Of a stretch of DNA of 64,000 nucleotides, positions 8,882-18,433 are shown one piece after another. The notes beneath the pieces are model-generated. The model did no database searches. It was not told the DNA's origin and was given only the letters and a program-made list of their open reading frames with translations. Source of the stretch: Methylicorpusculum oleiharenae (GTDB lineage Bacteria; Pseudomonadota; Gammaproteobacteria; Methylococcales; Methylomonadaceae); contig NZ_WUTY02000001.1 of assembly GCF_009828925.2 (NCBI RefSeq), positions 2,572,492 through 2,636,491 of the forward strand, written 5' to 3'. Within the stretch, counting starts at the first letter, position 1, and each line of letters starts with the position of its first letter. The position numbers were made by a program, and so were the translations under genes.

Positions 8882-9811
8882 ATGTTAAAAGGTTTAGTCA
8901 TTTCCCCGCCTGTCCTTGGCCGGATTTCCATCGGTAAGATCGTCGAAAAGGACGGTATGCGCTTGCCAATGAAAGAAGATCAATTTACCCTCACCAGTCA
9001 GTTACAAGGCAGAGACGGCTGGATAGCGCACCCCTTTGACAGCACTTTGCGCACCCAGCAAGGCGGAAAAATCCGCAGCATTCCGATTCGCTTGCTGTTC
9101 AACGAGCCGGATTTAAACTTTCGGGCCGAATACAGTTTGTTCGACCGCAAAACCGGTCGGCCATTGTGCGTCGGTAACGGGGAAACCTGTCGGCGCAAAA
9201 CGGATGAGGGTATTGTCACTCTGCCGTGTCCGGCACCGGAAGGGTGCGGCCTGGCACAAGCCGGCGGCTGTAAACCCTATGGCCGTTTAAATGTGCTGAT
9301 CGGCGACGACGATCCGTTAGGCAGTTTCATCTTTCGGACTACCGGATTCAACAGTATCCGCACCTTGACCGCTCGCTTGCAATACTTCAAAGCCCTTTCC
9401 GGCAACCGGCTGTCGTGCCTGCCGCTGGAATTGAAACTGCGCGGTAAAACCACCCGGCAAAGCCATGGCTCGGCGATCTATTATGTTGACATTACCTTAC
9501 GCGGGGATCAAAGCATTGAAGAAGCGATCCACGCCGCTAAACAGATTGAAGAACAACGCCACGCCTCAGGCTTCGATCAAATGGCTCTGGATCAAGCCGC
9601 ACGCGTGGGGTTGGGTAATGGTGCGTTTGAGGACAATGAAGAGGACGGTTCGACCGTCGTGGAAGAGTTTTTTCCGGAAGAGCCGACTGAAGTCAGCGCT
9701 GTCCCGTCAATGCCAAGGCCCTCTTTAGCCACCCAACTGGAGACGAAAGCCCGGCAGTTGCAAACACCTGAGTTACCCACGCTAACTTTACCAATCCCTA
9801 ACGCGCGGTAA
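8882..9811 (+). CDS. Gp3-like / 'hydrolase or metal-binding' protein of mobile elements
   Basis: 309 residues. The N-terminal two thirds contain conserved segments I associate with proteins often annotated 'hydrolase or metal-binding protein', related to the phage Gp3 group: SPPVLGRISIGKIVEKDG, IPIRLLFNEPDLNFRAEYSLFD, CVGNGETCRR and FIFRTTGFNSIRTL. Four cysteines (CVGNGETC, then CPAPEGC and GGC downstream) could bind zinc. The last 60 residues are acidic and disordered. Gp3 of phage phiC31 is a recombination directionality factor, but this group travels with YqaJ/RadC genes in ICEs and its role is unproven. It lies between YqaJ and the RadC-like gene. Confidence 0.75.
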   Translation: MLKGLVISPPVLGRISIGKIVEKDGMRLPMKEDQFTLTSQLQGRDGWIAHPFDSTLRTQQGGKIRSIPIRLLFNEPDLNFRAEYSLFDRKTGRPLCVGNGETCRRKTDEGIVTLPCPAPEGCGLAQAGGCKPYGRLNVLIGDDDPLGSFIFRTTGFNSIRTLTARLQYFKALSGNRLSCLPLELKLRGKTTRQSHGSAIYYVDITLRGDQSIEEAIHAAKQIEEQRHASGFDQMALDQAARVGLGNGAFEDNEEDGSTVVEEFFPEEPTEVSAVPSMPRPSLATQLETKARQLQTPELPTLTLPIPNAR

Positions 9812-9995
9812 CGCCACGCTGTTTTACTGGCCCGGTGGCTTGAGTTCTGCCTATCCGTGAAACGCTCGTCCGCTTTGACTAAGACCCGCCATCCTGCATT
9901 TATCGTCATTGACGACTTTTAATCCCGATCCCATCACAGCCGTCTCTTACGGGAAATGCGGTAAATGTTTCAATTATTTTTTAACAACCCTTCCG

Positions 9996-10033
9996 GAACA
10001 TCGCCTTTTCCCGGACGGGAAAAGGCGATGTTC
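9996..10033 (+). promoter_or_regulatory. Perfect 18-bp inverted repeat in the leader of the RadC-like gene
   Basis: GAACATCGCCTTTTCCCG and its exact complement are separated by only GA, then GGGCTTT. It lies 28 bases before the RadC-like start, and the ribosome site GGAGAA follows it. It would form a very stable RNA hairpin, either terminating upstream transcription or controlling radC translation. I recall similar leader hairpins in related mobile elements, but this is unverified. Confidence 0.7.
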
Positions 10034-10061
10034 GGGCTTTCATAATCACGGGAGAAAATCC

Positions 10062-10535
10062 ATGTTATACCTTCGAGGCGCCAATAATCGGTACCGAGTG
10101 GCAGATGAAGATGATGTGATCTTCGAAGCTATCCAGATATACAACCGCTGTTTCAGCAAAGGCGAACCCTTGACCAGTCCGGATAAAGCCAAGGACTGTA
10201 TCCAATTGAAACTGGCACCGTTCAAACACGAAGTGTTCCTGTGTCTGTTTTTAGACAACCAGCACCGACTCATTGCCTGCGAAGAATTATTCAGAGGGAC
10301 CATTGACGGGGCCAGTGTGTACTCGCGCGAAGTGGTCAAAGCCGCTCTTCAGCATAACGCGGCGGCCTTGATCATGGCGCACAACCACCCGTCCGGTATC
10401 AGCGAACCCAGTCAGGCAGACAAAATGATTACCGACAAACTCAAAGCCGCCTTGGCCTTGGTCGACATCCGCGTACTCGATCATTTCGTCGTCGGTGAAA
10501 CCGTGTATTCCTTTGCCGAGCACGGCTTGTTGTGA
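10062..10535 (+). CDS. RadC-like JAMM (DUF2466) protein
   Basis: 157 residues from the ATG preceded by GGAGAA (the frame is open upstream through the hairpin, which argues for this start). It contains only the C-terminal JAMM domain of chromosomal RadC. Metal-site candidates are E57, H107 and H109 in AHNHPSG, and D120. Shortened RadC proteins are typical of ICEs, plasmids and prophages, where their role is unknown; the old DNA-repair assignment of RadC is doubtful. It ends the YqaJ/Gp3-like/RadC block and is followed by a terminator. Confidence 0.9.
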   Translation: MLYLRGANNRYRVADEDDVIFEAIQIYNRCFSKGEPLTSPDKAKDCIQLKLAPFKHEVFLCLFLDNQHRLIACEELFRGTIDGASVYSREVVKAALQHNAAALIMAHNHPSGISEPSQADKMITDKLKAALALVDIRVLDHFVVGETVYSFAEHGLL

Positions 10536-10570
10536 GGGGACCCTAATCACGGAGTTGGGCCAGTCATTTT

Positions 10571-10614
10571 CACTCCATCAGGGAAATACCCTGATGGGGT
10601 GTTTCCTTTTTTTT
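10571..10614 (+). terminator. Rho-independent terminator after the RadC-like gene
   Basis: CACTCCATCAGGG pairs with CCCTGATGGGGTG around a 5-base loop, followed by GTTTCC and eight T. Confidence 0.88.
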
Positions 10615-10835
10615 GTGCGAAGCGGGCATGAACAAAATCGAGTAACAGTTTGATGCTGGCGATATGCATTGGCTGGCCATCAACAACATTCGATGCAGAA
10701 GGGGGCATTTCGACAGTGGAAGCCTAAATACCATGTGATGAGAATGCGCTTTAGCGGGTAAAAAATAGTTGATGTTTTTACTCTGTAATAGGAACTTCAT
10801 CTGACGATCAAAGTCTTATTTTTGGAGATAGTAAG

Positions 10836-10885
10836 ATGTCGGTGTTTCTGTAGCGTTAACAAACAGTTGCACCGACATTTTTTTT
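10836..10885 (+). terminator. Terminator-like hairpin in the gap before the small membrane gene
   Basis: ATGTCGGTG pairs with CACCGACAT across a 25-base loop and ends in a run of eight T. The gap around it (10615-10949) has no gene I can support. The hairpin isolates the following small genes from the upstream block. Confidence 0.6.
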
Positions 10886-10949
10886 GCTTCATGTGTTTAA
10901 GCCGTCATTCTGACAGCGCTTTTTAGTCGTTTAGTTTTTGGTGAGCTCC

Positions 10950-11261
10950 ATGTTCAAAGTCTACAAACGAACCATCCATATTGGTTCTATATCGCACCCG
11001 CAGCAGATTGAATATCAATTTGAAGAAAATGGTCATTCAAAGATTTCCAAGTTCGTGACGATTCCAGCCATAATTGCCGGTGCATTCGTTGGCACTCTGG
11101 TATTTTCTGTATTTTTTGCACTGCTTTTAATTCCACTGGGTATTATTGGAATTAGAGCATGGCGATTGATCAGAACCGCGCAGCAGCAATCTGTCAATCA
11201 AGCTAAAGGTGAAAGCATCGCTGCTGAATACACCGTGATTTCGGATAAAGACAATAAGTAG
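10950..11261 (+). CDS. Small membrane protein of unknown function
   Basis: 103 residues from the ATG (GTG or TTG starts 9-12 bases earlier are possible; the ribosome site GGTGAG favours the ATG). A soluble N-terminus of about 38 residues is followed by one long or two tightly packed hydrophobic segments (residues about 39-68, TIPAIIAGAFVG to LLIPLGIIGI) and a polar cytoplasmic tail. No family recognised. It is 9 bases upstream of the next small gene, with which it probably shares a transcript. Confidence 0.65.
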   Translation: MFKVYKRTIHIGSISHPQQIEYQFEENGHSKISKFVTIPAIIAGAFVGTLVFSVFFALLLIPLGIIGIRAWRLIRTAQQQSVNQAKGESIAAEYTVISDKDNK

Positions 11262-11270
11262 ACGCAATCT

Positions 11271-11534
11271 ATGTCTGAAGCCTTAGTCATCACCCAACTA
11301 CTGGAAACCAGTAATCAGCTCAGTGCTTTTTGCACACAAAATGGCTGGATCATCAGCGATTCGATTGCCTATGAAATCCTCGAACGGCATTCCGACCATT
11401 TGCTGATTTATGTGACGTTTCTCGAAAGCATCATGGAGGGTTCCGGCTGTCAATGCGACCAGAAGTCTTGCTACGGGCGCTTGCGTTTGAACTTGGATGC
11501 AGATGGAAACTTCATCGGCTTAGAGCTGGCTTGA
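11271..11534 (+). CDS. Hypothetical 87-residue protein
   Basis: Starts MSEALVITQLLETSNQ. Two cysteines at the centre (GCQCDQKSC region, three cysteines) might bind metal. No family recognised. Its stop overlaps the next start (TGATG), which supports it as a real, translationally coupled gene. Confidence 0.65.
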   Translation: MSEALVITQLLETSNQLSAFCTQNGWIISDSIAYEILERHSDHLLIYVTFLESIMEGSGCQCDQKSCYGRLRLNLDADGNFIGLELA

Positions 11535-11743
11535 TGAATCCTGAAGATTTAAAAACGCTAGTGACGTTGGCCATGCCTTTTGGCAAGTACAAAGGTCGAG
11601 TTATTGCCGATTTGCCTGGACACTATCTGAATTGGTTTGCACGCGAAGGTTTTCCCAATGGTGAACTGGGCCGGTTATTGGCATTGATGCAGGAGATTGA
11701 CCACAATGGATTGAAGCCAATACTTGATCCACTGAGAAAATAA
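11534..11743 (+). CDS. DUF3820 family protein
   Basis: 69 residues. The segments MPFGKYKGRVIADLPGHYL and FAREGFPNGELGRLLALM match DUF3820, a small family sometimes labelled 'quorum-sensing-regulated virulence factor' and related to putative nucleic-acid-processing domains. The start overlaps the upstream stop, showing translational coupling. A longer frame starting inside the upstream gene is rejected. Confidence 0.85.
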   Translation: MNPEDLKTLVTLAMPFGKYKGRVIADLPGHYLNWFAREGFPNGELGRLLALMQEIDHNGLKPILDPLRK

Positions 11744-12275
11744 CTACGAATCAAAGGCCAACATGATTTTTGCCGGAATGGTGTACTCCGAAGATTTTTG
11801 GGATTTACGCCCATTACCTCAAGGTCTCTAGGAACCCCAAGGGAGAGACCTACGATGATCACGAGCTTTAGGAATTGGCATTAGTGGAAAATTTCAGCAC
11901 TGATCGCTAATGGTAAAAACACAGAATCTATTGCCAAGCTGAAAGGCAGATCAACGAGCGGGTAGTTTGGAGGTTCGGTCTTGAATTTTCAGATTGTCAC
12001 ATCGTCGTTTTCTAACGCTGCCCAATTCAGCCTATTTCCGCAGTAGACGAATATGCGCTCATACAAGGGCACCTCGGCGTTTAAGCTTTTGAAAGTTGCG
12101 CATCCTGATAGTCCGCTGATGCAAATTGCACTACATATAATTTGCTTCAACCTTAAAGACTAAAACTAAGAATTAAGAGTACAATTAGTCTAATTTAAAC
12201 AGCCTCAACTGCTCAGCAACAAAGAACTATATGTGAGGCCTTGATTTGTGCTGTTGACTAATTCAACAAGGAAAG
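11744..12275. other. 532-bp gap without a supportable gene
   Basis: The sequence has frequent stops on both strands. It must carry the promoter of the large helicase gene, but no clear consensus elements were seen. It may contain degraded coding DNA that I cannot identify. Confidence 0.5.
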
Positions 12276-15200
12276 ATGAAATCCCCTCACGACCTACTTA
12301 AAGGCCTACTCGAATACATTGAGGAGCAAACAAAGGACATCAATCCAAAAGCTTTTCGTATTTCCAGTCATTCGGGGTTCGCTAAGCAATCGCATCAGCT
12401 CGCGGGGTTGCCGGGTGTTGATTTCGACATTCGCCTTGAAGGTGATCATCTTTGGTTACGAATTGAGAGACTAGAAGCTTATCCTCAACCTAAAATTCCC
12501 GACCAGTTGAAGGAATTTTTAAATGTTACAAACGACCCTTTCCAACAACCTCCAACATTAGAGCAGTATTTAGCTCACCTCCTCAATCTGCGTGCGGATG
12601 CCCCAGATGTCTTGCCGATTGGCAAAGATGTCGCCAAGCCAGGTCAAGAAGATTGGATTGAGCAAGAACAAGATTACTTTCCAACTGAAAATATTCAAGA
12701 GTCTCTAGACAACCAAAAAGATCTAAATCAGGAAAAACTAGTTTTTCTTGAATACCTAGATAAATGGAATGCTTGGGCGAATTCGGAGCGACCACGCCGA
12801 AAGAGTATATCGCTCTATGGGGATCTTTTTGCGTTAAAGCATCAAATCGAAGCTGAAGAAACGGCTAAGCCGCAAGAGTTTATTTGGGGTGTGGGCATAT
12901 CTACTTGGCAGATTCCATTTGGAGAAGGTACTGTCAATTTTGAATATCCAATTCTTACGCAGGCTGTCGAGCTTTCTATTGACGAAAAAAGTATGGCATT
13001 AGAAGTTCGTCCAAGAGCTACTGATACCAGGGTGGAAATGGAGGCATTTGTAGCTTGCTCTATTCCAGGTGCGGCAGATGTAGAACATGCAATCAAGGAT
13101 CAGCTTCAACGGCATAAGGATCGCCCGGTTACTCCATTTGACTCATCAAGTTATATTGATGTTCTAAAACTTGCCGCATCTAACCTTGATAGTAATGGTA
13201 GTTTCCACGAGTTACTGTCTCTTGGAGAAGTTTTACCTTCAATGGGTAAAAATTTGATCGTATCTGACTTGTGGGTGTTACTCTCACGTCCACGCTCAAA
13301 TAATTTTTTAACGGAAGATTTGAAGCGATTAAAAGCCAAATTAGCCGAAGGTTGCGAGATACCTATGGGGCCATTAGCTTTGGTTACACCGCCCTCAGAA
13401 TCGCCAATCGAATTTGAAGCCATTCAGTTTCGAGGCTTATCCAGCAGAGGACTTGGTCAAGGAAAGCAAGAAGAGCTTTATTTCCCTTTACCATATAACG
13501 ACGAACAAGTCACTATCATACAGCGTTTGGAAAAAGCGGCTGGGGTTGCTGTCCAAGGGCCACCAGGCACTGGTAAAACGCACACCATCGCTAATGTGAT
13601 TTGTCATTATTTAGCTACAGGTAGACGTGTTCTCGTTACATCCCGAGGGGAAACAGCACTTGAAGTTCTTCAGTCAAAGATTCCTGAACCGGTTCGGGCA
13701 TTGACAGTAGCTTTAATGTCTAGTGATCGAGAAGGCGTGCGCCAATTCCAAGCATCAATCGAAGCAATCCAACATCAGGTTACTCAATTAAACCCAGAAC
13801 AGACACGTCATGCTATTGCAACATTGGAAAGTGGGATTGATCGGGCGCATCATGAACTTTTGTCTATTGATAATCGCATTGACGACATAGCCTTAACACA
13901 GCTCTTAGAAATTGAGGTTGACGGCATTCCCATGAGAGCCCAAAACCTTGCAGAATTAGTTATTTCAGGGGCGGAAAGTTACTGTTGGTTTGATGATCAG
14001 ATTACCCTTTCACCCGAACACTCACCACCATTGACGGAAATAGAAGCGGGGATCCTTCGTGAATCAAGACGAAAAATTGGCCCAGATTTGGTGTACGTAC
14101 AAGCCAATGTCCCATCCGCTGACTCTCTACCTACCATATTTGATATTGCAGAAGTGCATGAAGCCTTATCGAGTATGAGGCTTATTGAAAGGGAAGTTGA
14201 GCGTGGTGAAATTTTCCAATTAAAGGCATCGACCTCAAACATAATCCAGGCTGCAAAAGAACTATATGATTTAATTGAATCCGCAAATTTAATTGTTGAA
14301 GAACTAGAGTCAGTTGGTGAAGATTGGCCTTTTGAATTACGATCAAAATGCCGGCAAGCTGCATTTCTTTCAGAAAGAGAAGCCCTTGAATCTCTTTTCA
14401 CTGAAATTGATGCGCTTATTGAATCTAGAGCAGCATTCCTAAAGCGACCAGTCCAAATTTCTGATCCGGCCTTAGAAAACTCAAAGACTAAAGAAGCAAT
14501 TTGCCGAGCTGTTAAAACTGGTAAACCTTTTGGTGCATTACCATTTAGAAATACAGAGGCAAAAGCCCACGTTTCAACTATCAAAATATCCGGATTATCT
14601 CCAGTATCCAAAGATGACTGGGCTCATGTATATCGATATTTAATTCTTCATGAGCAACTATTATCGTTGACAAGTCGTTGGAATCATTTTGGCAACTATC
14701 TTTCACTCCCTTTTTTGGAAGGTGGCGTCACCGCTTTACGCCAGATGGAGATCATAACTACGTTGGTGAAAAAAACACATCAACTTGCTACAGAGATAGA
14801 TAATCAATTACCCAAAAAAGCAGATTCTGTCTTTTCCTCAGCGCCTATTGAGTCATTATTGGGTGGTTCGTCTGAACTGAAGCTCATCAAAAGTCAGCTT
14901 CAACGCAATCTAACAAAAGCAGAGTTAGCGAAAGCGACTGCCATGCTTGGGGTCATTCATGAAAAACTCGCTGGTAAGACTGGGCCTGTCTCAATTGCCT
15001 TAAAAGATTTTGTCGAATATCAATTAGGAAATCCTGAAATACCTTCCGAACGTGTAACTGCTAAATATACAGAATTACTGGCTGAACTCCGCCGTATCGC
15101 ATCACTTTCGGTTGATTTTGAGCGTATCTATGAACTATCAAAACGTATCGAACAGGCAGGGGCTCCAAAATTCGCTTCTCGCATTCGAGCCAATCCGGTT

Positions 15201-16916
15201 GATAGTTTTGGTGAAGATTTAGTTTTGCCAGTAACTTGGCGAAACGCATGGAACTGGGCACGGATGCGAACCCATTTGGAAAGTATCGAGGCCAGAAATG
15301 AATTACTTTCCCTCGCGGCCAGACGTAGAGATTTAGAAAGTGGATTATCTAGGCTTTATCAAGACATGGTGTCGAAAGCAGCATGGTTGGCTACCAAGCA
15401 AAATGCCACACCTAAAATTCTCCAGGCACTTGCAGGCTATGCAACTGCAATTCGGCGCATTGGTCAGGGTACAGGCCCAAATGCCACACGCTATCGAAGA
15501 GATGCTAGAGAAGCGATGTTAGATGCAGCAAATGCAGTTCCTTGCTGGATTATGAATCATACACGCATATCTGAAGCCATGCCTGCCGACATTGGGACTT
15601 TTGATCTTGTAATCGTTGACGAAGCGAGTCAATCTGATCTTTGGGCGCTTCCTGCTATTTTGCGCGGAAAAAAAATACTGGTGGTAGGTGATGATAAACA
15701 AGTTTCACCCGATGGCGGCTTTATTGCCAGTCAGCGCATTCTAGAGTTGAAGGTTCGCTTCCTTTCTGCTCAACCATTTGGGGTCGAAATGACCCCAGAA
15801 AAATCACTTTATGATTTAGCTGCTCGGGTCTTTGCCGCTGAACAAGTTATGTTGCGTGAACACTTTCGTTGTGTTCCTCCTATTATCGCCTATTCAAACC
15901 GGATATTTTACAAAGGCGGTATTCAGCCATTACGAATCCCCAAAGCCAGCGAGAGAATTGCCCCTCCTCTTGTTGATGTTTATGTACCTGATGGTTATCG
16001 CGATAAGCATGATCACAATAAATATGAAGCGGAATTTATCGCTGAAGAAATTGCAGCCATCTTAGAAAATAATGCTTTTATTGGTCGCAAAATTGGTGTG
16101 GTTTCGCTTCTAGGAATGGATCAAGCCAAGCATATAGACGCTGTCGTTCGGGAACGCTGTGATTCAGCAGAATTATTACATCGCGAGTTTAAATGCGGCG
16201 ACGCAAGAACATTTCAAGGTAGCGAACGCGATATTATGTTCCTATCGATGGTGGTGGACCGTAATAATTGCAAAGCCCTTTCAGGAAATACTTTTGATCA
16301 ACGATTCAATGTTGCCACCAGCAGGGCTCGGGATAGAATGTATTTAGTGCGCTCAGTGACAGAAAACGATCTTTCAGAAAAAGATTTACGTGTCAGTTTA
16401 CTCAGTCATTTTAATAAACCCATGATTACTGATAAGGAAGAAACAAACGTACTTATCGATCAATGTGAATCTGGATTTGAGCGTGAGGTATTTTTAATTC
16501 TTACTTCTCGAGGTTATAGAGTTATCCCTCAGGTAAAGACTGGAGCATATCGAATTGATATGGTTGTCGAAGGTGCAGGAGACAATCGTTTAGCCATTGA
16601 ATTGGATGGTGATGAGTTTCATGGTCCTGATAGATGGCAACATGACATGAACAGGCAACGTGTCTTAGAGCGTGCTGGCTGGATTTTTTGGCGTTGTTTT
16701 GCTTCAACATGGTCTCTTCGCAAAGATGAAGTGGTTGGGGAGTTAATAGAGCGACTAACCGCGATGGGTATCGAACCAATGGGTGCGATAGAACATGTCG
16801 CAAACTTAGTTGAAAAACGGATATGGACACCTAAGTTGTCTGACACTGATGCCGAAAATAATCAGAAGTTGCAAGAATCAATAGAGCTTGTAGCTCCTAG
16901 TCTAGGGAGCGCTTAA
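12276..16916 (+). CDS. Giant SF1 helicase with C-terminal DUF559/Vsr-like nuclease, probable single-gene defence protein
   Basis: 1546 residues. Walker A is GPPGTGKT (428-435), Walker B is DEASQ (1115-1119) followed by VVGDDKQVSP, and a late SF1 motif reads FNVATSRARDRMYLV: a DNA2/UPF1-like helicase split by a roughly 600-residue helical insertion. The C-terminal 110 residues (FEREVFLILTSRGYRVIPQV, IELDGDEFHG with E1442 and D1444, WRCFAS) form a DUF559/Vsr-type restriction-endonuclease fold. This architecture resembles helicase-Vsr proteins such as Hhe that protect against phage. The N-terminal 400 residues show no motif I can name, so it may be a distinct subfamily. It stands alone, without a methylase partner next to it. 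Confidence 0.85.
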   Translation: MKSPHDLLKGLLEYIEEQTKDINPKAFRISSHSGFAKQSHQLAGLPGVDFDIRLEGDHLWLRIERLEAYPQPKIPDQLKEFLNVTNDPFQQPPTLEQYLAHLLNLRADAPDVLPIGKDVAKPGQEDWIEQEQDYFPTENIQESLDNQKDLNQEKLVFLEYLDKWNAWANSERPRRKSISLYGDLFALKHQIEAEETAKPQEFIWGVGISTWQIPFGEGTVNFEYPILTQAVELSIDEKSMALEVRPRATDTRVEMEAFVACSIPGAADVEHAIKDQLQRHKDRPVTPFDSSSYIDVLKLAASNLDSNGSFHELLSLGEVLPSMGKNLIVSDLWVLLSRPRSNNFLTEDLKRLKAKLAEGCEIPMGPLALVTPPSESPIEFEAIQFRGLSSRGLGQGKQEELYFPLPYNDEQVTIIQRLEKAAGVAVQGPPGTGKTHTIANVICHYLATGRRVLVTSRGETALEVLQSKIPEPVRALTVALMSSDREGVRQFQASIEAIQHQVTQLNPEQTRHAIATLESGIDRAHHELLSIDNRIDDIALTQLLEIEVDGIPMRAQNLAELVISGAESYCWFDDQITLSPEHSPPLTEIEAGILRESRRKIGPDLVYVQANVPSADSLPTIFDIAEVHEALSSMRLIEREVERGEIFQLKASTSNIIQAAKELYDLIESANLIVEELESVGEDWPFELRSKCRQAAFLSEREALESLFTEIDALIESRAAFLKRPVQISDPALENSKTKEAICRAVKTGKPFGALPFRNTEAKAHVSTIKISGLSPVSKDDWAHVYRYLILHEQLLSLTSRWNHFGNYLSLPFLEGGVTALRQMEIITTLVKKTHQLATEIDNQLPKKADSVFSSAPIESLLGGSSELKLIKSQLQRNLTKAELAKATAMLGVIHEKLAGKTGPVSIALKDFVEYQLGNPEIPSERVTAKYTELLAELRRIASLSVDFERIYELSKRIEQAGAPKFASRIRANPVDSFGEDLVLPVTWRNAWNWARMRTHLESIEARNELLSLAARRRDLESGLSRLYQDMVSKAAWLATKQNATPKILQALAGYATAIRRIGQGTGPNATRYRRDAREAMLDAANAVPCWIMNHTRISEAMPADIGTFDLVIVDEASQSDLWALPAILRGKKILVVGDDKQVSPDGGFIASQRILELKVRFLSAQPFGVEMTPEKSLYDLAARVFAAEQVMLREHFRCVPPIIAYSNRIFYKGGIQPLRIPKASERIAPPLVDVYVPDGYRDKHDHNKYEAEFIAEEIAAILENNAFIGRKIGVVSLLGMDQAKHIDAVVRERCDSAELLHREFKCGDARTFQGSERDIMFLSMVVDRNNCKALSGNTFDQRFNVATSRARDRMYLVRSVTENDLSEKDLRVSLLSHFNKPMITDKEETNVLIDQCESGFEREVFLILTSRGYRVIPQVKTGAYRIDMVVEGAGDNRLAIELDGDEFHGPDRWQHDMNRQRVLERAGWIFWRCFASTWSLRKDEVVGELIERLTAMGIEPMGAIEHVANLVEKRIWTPKLSDTDAENNQKLQESIELVAPSLGSA

Positions 16917-17207
16917 GATGAAATGACGACAACGTATAAACCATTGATTTAATTTGTTCCTTCGGCCTTCTTTAGAAATAACGGATTGTTAGTGCTGATA
17001 TGTAAAAGTCTAAATTCGATATCACAATGAGGGAAACAGAGTTTTACTAGATCTTACAGTGGGAGCAAAAAAGCGACCCATTTTTGCCAGTCGGACTTCT
17101 CCAAAGCAGTCATTGGCGACCTCACCCTATCGGCCATTTGCGGACGGATGGTTTTTCTGATGAACGTCTGTTGATTGACCTACAGCCGTCAGCCATAATC
17201 CCAAAAT

Positions 17208-17299
17208 GTGCGTTAGGCTTATAGGTTGTGCCGAGCCATGCGAGGCGCAACGATCGCAAACGGTGCGCCTGACGGCAGCACCCTATAAGCCTAACGCAC
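17208..17299. repeat. REP-like element with perfect 18-bp inverted ends
   Basis: GTGCGTTAGGCTTATAGG (17208-17225) and its exact complement (17282-17299) enclose 56 bases that can also pair in part. It lies in the 408-bp gap between two convergent genes (16917-17324), where it could serve as a bidirectional terminator. Hairpins ending in TAACGCACC are common chromosomal repeats. No other feature is visible in the gap. Confidence 0.65.
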
Positions 17300-17324
17300 C
17301 TTATGGTCAAACAGATTGATTTTA

Positions 17325-18377
17325 TCATATTTCTTCGTCAGAACACCTGCCATTCATAACCATACGGAAGACTAGGTGGCTTTTAGCCTCTTCATGAATC
17401 CACTTATTACATTCGAAGTCGAAATATTCCTGAACAACACCTTTTCTCCTGAAAATGTTCGGCGGAAGTGGATGTAGCGCATTTGGATTATGGTATACCT
17501 GCAATCCATCTGTAATCGTCTCACCAACTTTAGACTGAGTTCCATTCTTTGAGATTAGATCACCAAATGGTTCAGTGTACCAAGCTGACATTATTGTTGT
17601 AAGTTGATCTGGAGACTCAGGAGCTAGAGCATTAACTTTTCCCCAAGTGGCGGTGCAGCTAAAAATTATGGCGCTAATCTCTTGCATTCTATCGTCATTG
17701 AATACACCAAGCTCTATATCCGAACCATTATCTTTGCGTACAAAGTTTAATTTGACGTGAGGTGGACCGTTTGGATATTTTTCAGGATTCGCAGTAAAAG
17801 CCGGTTCATCGACATATTGATCGTAAAGCACTGCCCGAATCCCTCGGTTGTATTGATGATTGAAAAAAGGCTGCTCGAATGGTCCAACCGCTAACACGAA
17901 CGGGCTCCGCCTAACATGAGGCATGGTTGCGTAATGAGCCTTATATCTACGATACTTGGAATGTATTGAATTTGACAGCCGTATCATTGCTTCTTTGTTC
18001 AGCCTATCAATATTGAAATCCGCAAAATCACAGGGGCTGTAAATTTTATCCCACTCGTTTGATTTTTCTGCTGCCGCATTAGCAGTTACGGCTTCGACGG
18101 TGAAGTGGCTACTGCCAAAAGTGACAGAAAAATCCGGTGAACGATTTGACCAATCAAGTTTGAAGTCATAGGTTTTGAAAACTGCGAATAAATAAATTTC
18201 CCAAAAAACCGTATTGAACGAAATTTGAAACTCTTCAATTAACTTGCCATCCCGATCAGGAAATCCTTTAGCCCAACGCAGGAATTCTTCACGATCATGC
18301 TTTCGGAGAGAATGCAGCATTCCTCTAAAATGCGGGTGGCGACGCGCTTCTTCAATAATAGGCTCGAATAAATTCAA
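17325..18377 (-). CDS. Unknown protein with PD-(D/E)xK-like pattern
   Basis: 350 residues, no signal peptide or membrane segment. E60 in FWEIYLF, PD at 81-82 in SPDFSVTF and E95 in FTVEAVTAN give an E...PD...E pattern like divergent restriction-endonuclease folds; the usual Lys of ExK is replaced. The C-terminal half (about 200-350) is not recognisable. It lies next to the giant helicase-nuclease and converges on it. A nuclease role is inference from a short motif and defence-rich surroundings. Confidence 0.6.
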   Translation of the reverse strand: MNLFEPIIEEARRHPHFRGMLHSLRKHDREEFLRWAKGFPDRDGKLIEEFQISFNTVFWEIYLFAVFKTYDFKLDWSNRSPDFSVTFGSSHFTVEAVTANAAAEKSNEWDKIYSPCDFADFNIDRLNKEAMIRLSNSIHSKYRRYKAHYATMPHVRRSPFVLAVGPFEQPFFNHQYNRGIRAVLYDQYVDEPAFTANPEKYPNGPPHVKLNFVRKDNGSDIELGVFNDDRMQEISAIIFSCTATWGKVNALAPESPDQLTTIMSAWYTEPFGDLISKNGTQSKVGETITDGLQVYHNPNALHPLPPNIFRRKGVVQEYFDFECNKWIHEEAKSHLVFRMVMNGRCSDEEI

Positions 18378-18433
18378 GTTAACTCCACTGAATATTTCCC
18401 GATTGGTCCATTGGGAGCGAAGCTACAAATTAA

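Noticed and set aside
10570-10800. 76-codon leftward frame after the RadC-like gene
   Set aside because: Overlaps the terminator and lacks a ribosome site.
11974-11990. Third copy of the 64-bp palindromic repeat
   Set aside because: Only GGTCTTGAATTTT is shared, too short to count.
17208-17299. Considered as a seventh attC site
   Set aside because: The boxes are in the wrong order (GTTAGGC first, GCCTAAC last) and the arms are perfectly complementary without extrahelical bases, so it does not fit attC.
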